57,000 nucleotides of DNA from assembly GCA_016946835.1 (NCBI GenBank), contig JACVTC010000029.1, positions 914,001-971,000 on the forward strand. Reading direction: 5' to 3'. This document shows, piece by piece, positions 12,941 through 22,508 of this stretch. The notes beneath the pieces are model-generated. The model saw nothing but the letters and a program-made list of their open reading frames with translations. It did not search any database and was not told the origin of the DNA. A program made the translations under genes and the position numbers. Source of the stretch: Neocallimastix lanati (nom. inval.) (lineage: Eukaryota > Neocallimastigomycota > Neocallimastigomycetes > Neocallimastigales > Neocallimastigaceae). Within the stretch, counting starts at the first letter, position 1. Each line of letters begins with the position of its first letter.

Positions 12941-13382
12941 CAATATTGTATTTATAAATTATTCTTTAATAAAATATACTAAATAATATTCAAAAGATAT
13001 TTAATTATCAATTAATGTTTTGATGTTTTCAGTATAATTTTCGTTAAGAGTCTCAGTATTGTATGAGAAAATATAATTTATACTAATATATGCTTAAGCT
13101 TGTTTACCTCTATTTATTTAATGTTTCTATATGTTTAGAGCTTTAATTTACTTTTATTCTACTTGGGGATTCTCTTTTATCAACTATATTAAAATTTTTT
13201 ACGCGTTTCTTCAATTTTTGTAATCTTGATCATTTCAAATGTTCGAAATCAATTTTATTTATTTTTCTAAGATTGACATAATGAGCAACTTTTATCGCAA
13301 TTTTAGTTTCCAATTTATTTCCTTGACATAATATTACATTCGGCTAAGGATTTCTATTCCAAAGAATCCTTTCTAAGAGTCG

Positions 13383-13397
13383 ATGAGACTCTTAATC
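13383..13397 (-). other. Primer-binding site matching tRNA-Lys(CUU) anticodon arm
   Basis: The plus strand next to the LTR reads ATGAGACTCTTAATC, the same as the anticodon stem-loop of eukaryotic tRNA-Lys(CUU) (CUU underlies CTCTTAA). The minus-strand element RNA would therefore pair with the 5' half of that tRNA, with the primer 3' end at about tRNA position 39-40. This is the half-tRNA priming mode known for Drosophila copia. Confidence 0.75.
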
Positions 13398-13603
13398 TGT
13401 TAAGAATTAAGAATTTAGGTTTTATAATTATGTCAACTTTATTATTATATTTTTGTGATAAAGAGTTACTAGCACTTAATTATTCTAAATTAAATACTTT
13501 TATATTAATACATTGTGGCTAATACATTATTTATATTACATTACATTTTATTACATTAATCTCATATTCACGTATTATAACATCATATTCACATATTCTA
13601 ACA
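13398..13603 (-). repeat. 5' LTR of non-autonomous copia element
   Basis: A 206-bp direct repeat, near-identical to 12159-12364. It lies next to the primer-binding site and the outer ATTAT duplication (13604-13608). Confidence 0.88.
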
Positions 13604-13920
13604 ATTATTATATATTATAGAACATTTAAAATGTATGATAAATTAATTCTAAATGAATATTTATTATTATATAATGTATATTTATTATATATATGTATAT
13701 AAATATTTTTCTTTTTAAAAAATTTAATTTTAAATTTATTTACTTATTATAGTTTTATTTATTTATTTTTTATTTATTTAGTTATTTATTTAAATTATAT
13801 ATATTATTTATTTTTTTTATTATTAATTTATTTATTTATTAACTTTAAAAAAAATTTTTGCGAAATGAAACTTTTTATGTAAAATTTCCAAAATGAAACT
13901 TTCCGAAATGCACCTCCCCC

Positions 13921-14290
13921 ATGAAAACATAAGACGTCACAAGATTTTAGAATAAATTTATGTATATATATATTTATTTAATATATAAACATTATATATT
14001 AATTTATGATTAATTATTCTTTATTAAATATTTATTATTATTATATTATTTATTTAATATTTGTTAATATTTATTTATTTTTTATTAATTTATTTATTTA
14101 TTTATTATGATTTATTTTTATTTATTTCTAATTAGTCTTCATATCTATTATTTATTAATATTTATTATTTATTATTATTTATTATTTATTAATTTATTCA
14201 TTTATTATTTATTAATTATTTGTTTATTTATATTTATTTATTTATTATTTGTTTATTTATTTATGTATTCGTTTATTTATTGATTGATTG

Positions 14291-14346
<56 letters not shown>

Positions 14347-14513
14347 TTAATATTTATTATTTGTTTATATATTTATTTATTATTTATTTATTATTTACTA
14401 TTATTTATTATTCAATTATTAATAAATATTGAATACAGTAGACACTCCAGTACAATATAAAACTTTTTAATGTAATTAAATTTATTTTATAAAATAGAAA
14501 TATGAATATTAAG
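13921..14513. repeat. ATTT microsatellite field with block fragments
   Basis: It resumes the recurring block after element A (ATGAAAACATAAGACGTCAC) and is then TTTATTTA arrays to the next block fragment at about 14460-14513. No gene. Confidence 0.55.
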
Positions 14514-14522
14514 TATAAAAAC

Positions 14523-15462
14523 GAATGTGAGGCATTTCAACATAATTTATGTATAATCATCATAAAATTTTGTACAATGTGTATAATATATGTAATACGC
14601 CCTATTTTCAACGTATATTTTATGTATTGTATTTTAACATTAAAAAATAAAATAAAAACTAAAAAAAGAATAAATAAAAGAATAAATAAGTTTTCTGTTA
14701 AGAATTTTATTTTGTTTTTATTTTATTTTTATTTTATTTTATTATTATATTTTATTTCATTATTATGTTTTATTATTAAATATTTTAATAATAAAACCTC
14801 TCCATTTTATTTTATTTAAATAAAATAAATAAAATTTTATATTTTATTATTAAATTATTTAAATAATAGAATAAAACTTATTATAATATTAAATATTTAT
14901 TATTAATAAAATTAAAATATTAATATTGATATTAATAAAATATTTTGATATTGATATTAATAAAATATTTTGATATTGATATTAATAAAATATTTTGATA
15001 TTGATATTAATAAAATATATTGATGTTGATATTAATATAATTTAAATTATATATATTCTTGTTAATTATTATTTATAAATTTAGAGCGTGTTTAATTCTA
15101 ATAAACATTTATACCATAAATCAATGATATCATTTTTATTACATTTTTTATCAATTAATTCGGATTCCTTTTTTTTGTATTTTTTAATTAAATCATTGAT
15201 TTCATCATTTATTTTTTTTATTTTACTTTATTATTTATTTTTTATTTTTTATTTATTTATTTTTTTTTATTATTTTTTATTTCACTTTATTATTTATTTT
15301 TTTATGTTTTATATTTTACTTTATTATTTATTTTTTTATTTTTTATTTTATTACTTTATTATTTATTTTTTTTTTAAAAAAAAATACATTTATTTTTTTA
15401 AGCCACATTGTAATACATGAATAAATGATTAAACATAAATTATGTCGAAATGCAATACTCCC
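14523..15462. mobile_element. Element D: 940-bp MULE-like MITE with 9-bp target duplication
   Basis: The 9-bp direct repeat TATAAAAAC (14514-14522 and 15463-15471) flanks the element. The termini are inverted: GAATGTGAGGCATTTCAACA and CATAATTTATGT on the left, and on the opposite strand GGGAGTATTGCATTTCGACA and CATAATTTATGT on the right. Unoccupied copies of the recurring block show the empty site (ATTAAACATAAAAACATATG). Nine-bp duplications are typical of MULEs. The interior is AT-rich with a 25-bp tandem repeat, and its open frames are low-complexity. The terminal CATTTCG motif and the tandem-repeat core are shared with the coding MULE at 47211-51217. Confidence 0.8.
14915..15042. repeat. 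25-bp tandem repeat in element D
   Basis: The unit TATTTTGATATTGATATTAA plus TAAAA repeats about five times (14941, 14966 and 14991 are exact unit starts). The core GATATTGATATTAATAAAAT is the same as that of the 38-bp array at 48550-48720 in the MULE. Confidence 0.85.
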
Positions 15463-15471
15463 TATAAAAAC

Positions 15472-16376
15472 ATATGAAGTCATAAGTTTTCAGAATAGAT
15501 TTATATAAATATTATATAAGATTAATTTTATATATATACAATACTCTTATTTATTTATTTACTATTTATTATTTATTTATTTATTTATTATTTATTTATT
15601 TACTATTTATTATTTATTAATAAATATTGACTAGTAATATACATTTCAAGATTATATTAAATTTATATATGTTTTATTTAATTATTATTTATTTATTTAT
15701 TTATTTATTACTTATTTATTTATTTGAAAACTAATTATTTATTTATTTAATATTTTTTATTTATTTATTTATTATTTATTTAATATTTTTTATTTATTAT
15801 TTGTTTATTATTTATTTATTTGTTTGCTTGTTTGTTTATTTACTATTTATTTATTTATTTACTTATTTATTTATTTATTTATTTGAAGAAAAACTTTTGT
15901 ATTTAATGTAATTATATTTATTTTATAAAATAGAAATATGAATATTAAACATAAAAACATCTGATATCATAAGATTTTATAATAGATTTATGTATATTAT
16001 ATAATATACAATATTATATATTAATATTATTTATTTTTATTTACTAATAACAAATATTCTTATTATTTATTTATTATTATTTATTTATTTATTTATTCAT
16101 TATTATTTATTAATATTAATTTTTTATTAATTTATTATTTGTTTATTCATTTATATATTATTATTTATTTATATATTATTATTTATTTATTTATTTATTA
16201 TTATTTATTTATTTCTAATTAGTCTTTATTGTCTTGTCTATTAATTCTATTATTTATTAATATTTATTAATTACTCATTTAAAATTTTATTTATTTAATA
16301 TTTTATTTATTTACTATTTATTTATTTATTTGAAGAAAAACTTTTGTATTTAATGTAATATAATTACATTATATTT
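15472..16376. repeat. ATTT microsatellite field with block copies
   Basis: TTATTTATTT arrays carry recurring-block copies (around 15895 and 16332). The stretch from 15535 is a near-copy of about 10500-11000. No gene is seen. Confidence 0.55.
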
Positions 16377-16579
16377 TATATTTTATATTTTATATTTTAT
16401 ATTTTTTTCATTTTATATTTTATATTTTATATTTTATATTTTTTTCATTTTATATTTTATATTTTATATTTTATATTTTTTTCATTTTATATTTTATATT
16501 TTATATTTTTATATTTTTTATTTTTTTTTTTTATTTTTTATTTTACATTTTTTATTTTTTATTTTATATTTTATATTTT

Positions 16580-16610
<31 letters not shown>

Positions 16611-16716
16611 TTTTATTATTTATTTATCTATTTATTAAAATTTTGCGAAATGACACAAAAAATTTTGCGAAATGAAACTTTTCCGAAATGAAATTTTGTG
16701 AAATACACTTAATGTA
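16377..16716 (-). mobile_element. Truncated end of an A/B-family DNA transposon
   Basis: A TTTTATATTT array is followed by four boxes of the GCGAAATG/CCGAAATG type (16645-16712), in the order and spacing found at the right end of element B. The rest of the element, including the conserved core, is missing. The short direct repeat TTAATGTAAT on both sides may be a target duplication but could also be block sequence. Confidence 0.55.
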
Positions 16717-17321
16717 ATTATATTTATTTGATAAAATATAAATATGAATATTAAACATAAAAACATATGACGTCATAAGTTATATAATAAATTTATGTAC
16801 ATATACATTTATTTAATATATAAATATTATATATTAATTTATAATTAATTATTCTTTTAAAAAATTAAATATTTATGAATATTTATTTATTTTTAATTTA
16901 TTTATTTACTATTTATTATTTATTTATTTATTATTTATTTATTTAGTATTTATTTATTTATTTATTTAGTATTTATTTATTTATTTATTTACTATTTATT
17001 TATTTATTTATTTATTTAATGTAATGTAATTACATTAAATAAATAAATAAATAAATAAATAGTAAGTATTAAACATAAAATATATGAAGTCATAAGTTTT
17101 ATAATAAATTTATGTATATATACATTTATTTAATATATAAATATTATATATTAATTTATGATTAATTATCCTTTTAAAAAATTAAATATTTATTTATTTT
17201 TTATTTATTTATTTATTTACTATTTATTATTTATTTATTTATTTACTATTTATTATTTATTTATTTATTATTTATTTTTTATTTATTTATTTACTATTTA
17301 TTTATTTACTATTTATTTATT
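16717..17321. repeat. ATTT microsatellite field
   Basis: Block fragments (AACATAAAAACATATGACGT near 16757, again near 17071) alternate with TTTATTTA arrays. There is an inverted TAAATAAA/TTTATTTA junction near 17030. No gene. Confidence 0.5.
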
Positions 17322-17466
17322 GGGGGTGGTGCATTTTATATTATAAAAAGTATAATAAGTATAATAATTAGAACAAATAAAAATATAATAAAGCATAATA
17401 AAATATAATGAAATAAAATAAAACTTAATTTATAAATTATTTACATATTTACATAACATAAAATTT
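17322..17466. repeat. Possible transposon terminus remnant
   Basis: GGGGGTGGTGCATTTTATAT at 17322 resembles the GGGGGAGGTGCATTTCG termini of the A/B family and the MULE. It lies 145 bp upstream of element B in the same orientation. No partner end was found. Confidence 0.35.
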
Positions 17467-17763
17467 GGGGGAGGTGCATTTCGAAAAATTTCATTTAGGA
17501 AAGTTTCATTTCGCAAAAAAAATTTTTAAAGTTAATAAATAAATAAATTAATAATAAAACAAATAAATAATAAATATAATTTAAATAAATAACTAAATAA
17601 ATAAAAATAAATAAATAAAACCATAATAAATAAATAAATATAAAATTAAATTTTTTATAAAAAAGAAAAATATAATATATACATATATATAATAAATATA
17701 CATTATATAATAATAAATATTCATTAGAATTAAAGCTTTAAAAAAATAAAATATTATACATTT

Positions 17764-18010
17764 TGTTAAGAATGTAACTGAAATCTCACAATTTAAATTA
17801 TTATAGTTAATATGGCTTTTATTTATTTATATTTAATTATATGAATATTACATAATAAAGAATATTACAGTTTAACAAAATATAATAAATAAGATTTATA
17901 ATAACTATTTAATAACTATCTAATAACTAATGTATTCATAATGTGGCTATTTGTGGCGTATTAATATTACAATGTATAATGTATAATTATAATGTAGCTA
18001 ATACTTAACA
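17764..18010 (-). repeat. 3' LTR of copia element
   Basis: A 247-bp repeat with TG...CA ends; the polypurine tract directly follows at 18011. Confidence 0.93.
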
Positions 18011-18044
18011 TTCCCCCTACATTATGCATTTGGTAATAATATAA

Positions 18045-18213
18045 AAAATAAAGTTTTAATAAATTTTTTTTTTTTTTTTTTTTTTTTATAGTAAATTTTT
18101 AATAATAAAATTTTTTTTTTTTTTTTATTTTTTTTTTTTTTTTTTTTTATAGTAAATTTTTAATAATAAAATTTTTTTTTTTTTTTTTTTTATTATAGTA
18201 AATTTTTAATAAT

Positions 18214-18243
<30 letters not shown>
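18045..18243. repeat. Poly-T/AGTAAATTTTTAATAATAAA tandem repeats after pol
   Basis: Three units, each a long T-run plus ATAGTAAATTTTTAATAATA, lie between the pol stop codon and the polypurine tract. They are probably slippage products in the 3' untranslated part of the element. Confidence 0.7.
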
Positions 18244-18249
<6 letters not shown>

Positions 18250-19602
18250 GAAAATAAAATCAGTAAAACATTTCATTTTTGGTCCAGATATTACTTTAGT
18301 TAAAGGATCAGCTAACATAGTATCGGAGGATATATGTTCTAAATTTATTTCTTTTCTGTTTATTTTTTCTTGAATGTATTTATAATCAATGTCCATGTGT
18401 TTACATTTACCTTTTGTATTTTCATTTTCAGCGATATTTTTACAAGATTTATTATCAATTTTAATTTTTAAATTAATTTCTTTATTGAATATTTCTTTTA
18501 GTAATTTCTTTAATTTCATTCCTTGTTTTGCACATTCAGTTAATGCAACATATTCTGCTTCAGTGGTTGATAATGTGATGCTCTTCTGAGTTTCAGATTT
18601 CCATGAAATTGGACTTTTTCCAAATAAGAAAATGTATCCACTGGTAGATTTTCTTGTTTCTTCATCGCCAGCGAAATCAGCGTCTGAGTAGGCAATTAAA
18701 TTTTTACTTCCATAGTAATAAATAGATTTTTCTTTAGTAGATTTTAAATATCTTAAGATCATCAATGCTGATTTTAGATCAACTTCTGTTGGGTTTTCGG
18801 CGTGTCTTGCAGCTTGATTAACTGCAAATGAGATGTCTGGTCTTGTTTTTGTTGAAACAAATAATAAAGCGCCAATAATAGATTTATAATCTGTTACGTT
18901 TACTGGTGTTGAATTTTCTCTTTCTTCTAAAGTAATTTTTCTACATGGGTTGTTAATTGGTTTTGTCTTATTCATTTTGTAATTCTTAATTAATTTTTCA
19001 ATGTAGTCTTGTTGATTAATTTTATATCCTTCTTCAGTTTTAAAAATATTTATTCCTATAATTTTGTTAGCTTCCGTGTCTTTTGAAATTTTATATTTTT
19101 CTTTTAGTTTATTGCTTATATATTTAATTTCTTTATCTTCTCCAGTAAGTAAGATATCATCAACATAAAGACATAATATAGCACATAAATTTCCATTGTG
19201 ATATTTTGTAAATAAACATTGATCAATACTCAATTGTTTTAAACCAATATTTTTTAAATAACTTGATATTTCTTTATACCATTGTCTTCCGGCTTGTTTC
19301 AAACCATATAGAGCCTTATTTAATATCCAATATTTTCCAGAATTATAATTTTTATCTCCTTCTGGTATGTCCACGTATATTTCTTCTTCTAATTTGGCAT
19401 TTAAATAAGCTGCTTTTATATCCATTTGTCTTAAGTTCCATTTGTATTGTGATGCGATGGCAATTGCAATTCTTAAACTATCTGCTTCAATTGTTGGTGA
19501 ATATGTTGATGTATAGTTAACACCTTTTCTCTGTTTGAATAGATTTACCATTTCTAACTCTATTAACCGAAAGCTCTTGTGTAGTTTCGTTGCTATAGTC
19601 AA
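18244..19602 (-). CDS. Copia-type Pol fragment: reverse transcriptase and RNase H
   Basis: A 452-residue frame; the ATG at 19602 is nominal. It opens inside the RT domain (FKQRKGVNYTSTYSPT, ~22-37), then QMDIKAAYLN with the first catalytic Asp (~61) and LYVDDILLTG with the catalytic Asp pair (~148-149). RNase H follows: YSDADFAG (~305-312), STTEAEY (Glu ~348) and KIDNKS (Asp ~383), then a copia-typical C-terminus (HISSDTMLADPLTK). This is RVT_2 plus RNase HI, giving cDNA synthesis and primer removal in retrotransposition. The N-terminal third of RT and all of protease and integrase are missing. The frame overlaps the 3' end of gag by 86 nt in the +1 frame, which marks the deletion junction. 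The element could move only with proteins supplied in trans. Confidence 0.92.
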
Positions 19603-20500
19603 TTTTCTTTATGTCTTTGTATTTTTTAATAAAAACACTAGTCAAGGCTATCCGTTCTTTTAATTCTTCAAAGATTTTAAATTCGACTAAAAGTACTGGA
19701 GGAACTCCAAATTTAACAATTTCTTCAGCTGAAAGTAAAATTTTAGTTTCTTCGTCTAATTTTGTTTTTCCATATCTTTTTGATTCCTTATCGTGAAGTT
19801 GAAACAAGTAATTTAATTTGTCTATATAGAGTTTTATATCGTTATTTTCGACCTCTAGTTTCTTGATTTGGTATTCAATTTGATATAATTTTGAAGGTCC
19901 AACCTGCAAAAAGTAACTTTCTAATCTTATAATCATTTCATAGGCGGTTTCACATCCTTCAATGAGTTCGGCGGTAGTTGAATCTAAGCTGCTTTCGATG
20001 ATGGTTTGGGTTGCACAGTCTTCCTTGATTTCATCATCATCCATTTCTGTAATATCTATGTCATTTTTGATGCAGTCAATAAGATCTAATGCCGTTAAGT
20101 GACGTTTGAGAGCTCTATACCATCTTGGAAAGTTTTCTGTAGTTAATTTAAAATTTTGATAATTAAAAACCGATTTATTTGTCATATCTGACTTCTTTCT
20201 TCTCATGAGTTTTTCGTTGACTCTGTTTAATCTTTTAATAAAATTCTTTGTGTTTCTATCTAAGATTGAAAATTGTTTTTCGACATTTTCTTCTAAGTCA
20301 TTTAAATTTTCTTCAATTTGTTTTCTTTTCGACTTTGAAATATTATTTTGTTTGTTTACATTTTCTTCAAAGTCTTTCAAAAAATTAAAATCATCATTTT
20401 CGTAATCTTGAATTTCTTGTTCTTCACTTTCATAATTATTGTTTTGTGAAGTTGATGATTCTTCAAATTTTCCTGAATTTTTAGATTTGTTATTTTCCAT
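19517..20500 (-). CDS. Copia-type Gag (UBN2-like), 3'-truncated
   Basis: A 327-residue frame from ATG 20500, about 200 bp inside the 5' LTR. An acidic, Asn/Glu/Lys-rich N-terminus (1-100) is followed by the capsid-like UBN2 region. Recognisable parts are NFPRWYRALKRHLTALDL (~122-139) and SSLDSTTAELIEGCETAYEM (~168-187), then LESYFLQVGPSKLYQIEYQI (~191-210). The usual zinc knuckle and protease are absent. The last ~25 residues read out of frame through RT sequence, so the C-terminus is a by-product of an internal deletion. Gag would form the virus-like particle, and a deleted element can still provide particle protein or interfere with full-length relatives. A +1 shift would restore a Gag-RT fusion, but nothing here shows that this occurs. 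Confidence 0.85.
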   Translation of the reverse strand: MENNKSKNSGKFEESSTSQNNNYESEEQEIQDYENDDFNFLKDFEENVNKQNNISKSKRKQIEENLNDLEENVEKQFSILDRNTKNFIKRLNRVNEKLMRRKKSDMTNKSVFNYQNFKLTTENFPRWYRALKRHLTALDLIDCIKNDIDITEMDDDEIKEDCATQTIIESSLDSTTAELIEGCETAYEMIIRLESYFLQVGPSKLYQIEYQIKKLEVENNDIKLYIDKLNYLFQLHDKESKRYGKTKLDEETKILLSAEEIVKFGVPPVLLVEFKIFEELKERIALTSVFIKKYKDIKKIDYSNETTQELSVNRVRNGKSIQTEKRC

Positions 20501-20683
20501 TTTGGAATTTAGAATTTTAAATTTTAATTAATTTTAAAAAAATAAATTTAAATTTTGAAATTTTAATTTTGAAATCTAATTTCAATAATTTTTGAATTTG
20601 TAGATTTTAAATTATTTATTTAATATTTTAATTATAACAAGCTTGTTTAATTTAATTTTGTATTTTTATAGCTAATTAGGTAA

Positions 20684-20698
20684 GTGAGACTCTTAATC
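20684..20698 (-). other. Primer-binding site matching tRNA-Lys(CUU) anticodon arm
   Basis: The plus strand reads GTGAGACTCTTAATC next to the 5' LTR, almost the same as the site at 13383-13397. It matches the anticodon stem-loop of tRNA-Lys(CUU). This predicts priming by a 5' half-tRNA rather than by the tRNA 3' CCA end. Confidence 0.75.
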
Positions 20699-20945
20699 TG
20701 TTAAGAATGTAACTGAAATCTCACAATTTCAATTATTATAGTTAATATGGCTTTTATTTATTTATATTTAATTATATGAATATTACATAATAAAGAATAT
20801 TACAGTTTAACAAAATATAATAAATAAGATTTATAATTACTATTTAATAACTATCTAATAACTAATGTATTCATAATGTGGCTATTTGTGGCGTATTAAT
20901 ATTACAATGTATAATGTATAATTATAATGTAGCTAATACTTAACA
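20699..20945 (-). repeat. 5' LTR of copia element
   Basis: A 247-bp repeat near-identical to 17764-18010. The CATTT target duplication follows at 20946-20950. Confidence 0.93.
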
Positions 20946-21062
20946 CATTTTAAATGTTCTATAATATATAATTAATAATAATTTTATATATATATGAAAA
21001 TAAGTATTAATAATTAAAAAAATAATTATTATAAAGATTAAAAAATAATATATAAATAATTA

Positions 21063-21162
21063 ATTGATCATATTACACCTTTTAAGTCCTGGCGCAGTAT
21101 TTTAAAAAAATCTTAAATTACTAATAAATTTTTTTAATAAAAGAAATATTTATAAATAATTC

Positions 21163-21193
<31 letters not shown>

Positions 21194-21727
21194 GATGAGG
21201 ACATCATAAAAAAGGGAGTTAAAAGTAGTACAAAGTTAGGATGATTCTAGGTGGTAACTATTTTTTTTATTTTATATTTTAATATTTATTATTTTATATT
21301 TTATATTTTATATTTTATATTTTATATTTTATATTTTATATTTTATATTTTATATTTTATATTTTATATTTTATATTTTATATTTTATATTTTATATTTT
21401 ATATTTTATAATATTCATTAGAATTAACGCTTTAAAAAAATAAAATATTTTATCATATGTTTTAAAAGTTTTATAATTTTTTAAAATATATATAAGAATT
21501 TTATATATATAAAAAAAAATAAGTATTAATAATTTAAAAGATGTAAAGGATAATAATTTAAAATATAATTGTTAAATTTAAAATATAATTATTAAAAAAA
21601 AATATTAAAAAATAATATTTAAATAATTAATTGATCATTTTACACTTTTTAAGTCCTTGAGCAGTATTTTAAAAATCTTAAATTGCTAATAAATTTTTTT
21701 AATAAAAGAAATATTTATAAATAATTC

Positions 21728-21779
<52 letters not shown>

Positions 21780-21850
21780 TGAGGACATCATAAAAAAGGG
21801 AGTTAAAAGTAGCACAAAATTAGGATGATTTTAGGTGGTATCTATTTTTT
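21063..21850. repeat. Internal tandem duplication in element B carrying two core copies
   Basis: TTGATCAT...TTTTAAGTCC...GCAGTATTTT occurs near 21063 and 21631. The poly-A plus GATGAGGACATCATAAAAAA core occurs at 21194 and 21778. The copies are diverged and separated by a (TATTTTA)n array at about 21270-21410. The second poly-A run is about 46 nt long. A single copy is present in element A. Confidence 0.75.
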
Positions 21851-22400
21851 TATTTTATATTTTATATTTTATATTTTATATTTTTTATTTTTTATTTTAT
21901 ATTTTTTATTTTTATTTTATATTTTATATTTTATATTTTATATTTATTTTTATTTTATATTTTATATTTTATATTTTTATTTTATATTTTTTATATTTTT
22001 ATTTATTTATTTTTATTTTTTATTTTATATTTTATATTTTTTTTTTTTATTTTATATTTTTATTTTATATTTTTTATATTTTTTTTTATTTTTTTTTATT
22101 TTTTATTTTATATTTTTTATTTTTATTTTTTATTTTTTTTTATTTTTTATTTTATATATATATATATATTTTTTTTTATTTTTTATTTTTATTTTATATT
22201 TTATATTTTTTATTTTTTATTTTATATATTTTTTATTTTTTATTTTATATATTTTTTTTTTTTATTTTATATTTTATATATTTTTTTTTTTTATTTTATA
22301 TTTTTATATTTTTTATTTTTTATTTTATATTTTTTATTTTATATTTTATAATTCTTTTTTTTTTTATTTTTTTATTATTTATTTATTTATTTATTTTATT
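21850..22400. repeat. TTTTATATTT low-complexity array in element B
   Basis: A dense array of TTTTATATTT/TTTTTATTTT variants, the counterpart of 11560-11822 in element A. The long frames across it are Phe/Tyr/Ile/Leu-only and not genes. Confidence 0.8.
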
Positions 22401-22508
22401 ATTTATTTATCTATTTATTAAAATTTTGCGAAATGAAACTTTTCCGAAATGAAATTTTTGCGAAATGAACCTTTCCGAAATGAATTTTTGCGAAATGACA
22501 CACACTCG

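Larger units (their letters stand above)
12159..13603 (-). mobile_element. Non-autonomous Ty1/copia-type LTR element (TRIM-like), no coding capacity
   Basis: Two 206-bp LTRs (12159-12364 and 13398-13603) start TGTTAAGAATTAAG and end CTAACA. I can see one difference between them. They enclose 1,033 bp without any plausible ORF. A 5-bp direct repeat ATTAT (12154-12158 and 13604-13608) flanks the element, weak evidence on its own in such AT-rich DNA. The polypurine tract lies at the left (plus-strand TTCCCCCC, 12365-12372) and the primer-binding site at the right, so the element reads on the minus strand. It shares its primer site and termini with the coding element at 17764-20945 and was probably mobilised by relatives of it. 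Confidence 0.88.
11458..13920 (-). mobile_element. Element A: non-autonomous DNA transposon (family of A/B), split by an LTR element
   Basis: The left end starts CGAGTGTGTGTCATTTCG and the right end (read on the minus strand) starts GGGGGAGGTGCATTTCGG. Several CATTTCGCAAA/CATTTCGGAAA boxes follow at each end. Inside are a TATTTTA-type array (11560-11822), a conserved ~69-bp core at 11824-11892, and a poly-T run. Element B (17467-22508) is the same family in opposite orientation. Without the 1.45-kb LTR insertion the element is about 1 kb. No transposase is encoded. No clear target duplication is visible: compared with unoccupied block copies, about 65 bp of flank are missing, which suggests later rearrangement. 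Confidence 0.7.
17764..20945 (-). mobile_element. Ty1/copia LTR retrotransposon, internally deleted
   Basis: Two 247-bp LTRs (17764-18010 and 20699-20945, TGTTAAG...TTAACA) differ at only about two positions, indicating recent insertion. The target duplication CATTT (17759-17763 and 20946-20950) is confirmed by the empty site in sister element A (ACATTTAAAATGT near 13622 on the plus strand). The polypurine tract (plus-strand TTCCCCCT, 18011-18018) and primer site (20684-20698) set the minus-strand orientation. Gag and RT/RNase H are present; the zinc knuckle, protease, integrase and start of RT are absent. Confidence 0.93.
17467..22508 (+). mobile_element. Element B: DNA transposon of the A/B family carrying a copia insertion
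   Basis: The left end is GGGGGAGGTGCATTTCG and the right end is CGAAATGACACACACTCG. Both ends have iterated CATTTCG boxes (five at the right). It is the inverted counterpart of element A, with collinear sequence in its left ~300 bp, core and ends. It is enlarged by the copia element at 17764-20945 and by an internal duplication of about 570-585 bp carrying the conserved core twice. No transposase is encoded. No target duplication was found. Confidence 0.7.

Noticed and set aside
21825-22452. Two ~200-residue plus-strand open frames in element B
   Set aside because: Both frames of the same low-complexity array are open and neither contains non-repetitive sequence.
11458-22508. One 11-kb composite transposon bounded by elements A and B in inverted orientation
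   Set aside because: Each of A and B has its own two ends and conserved interior, and no outer target duplication links 11458 to 22508. Two separate insertions explain the data better.
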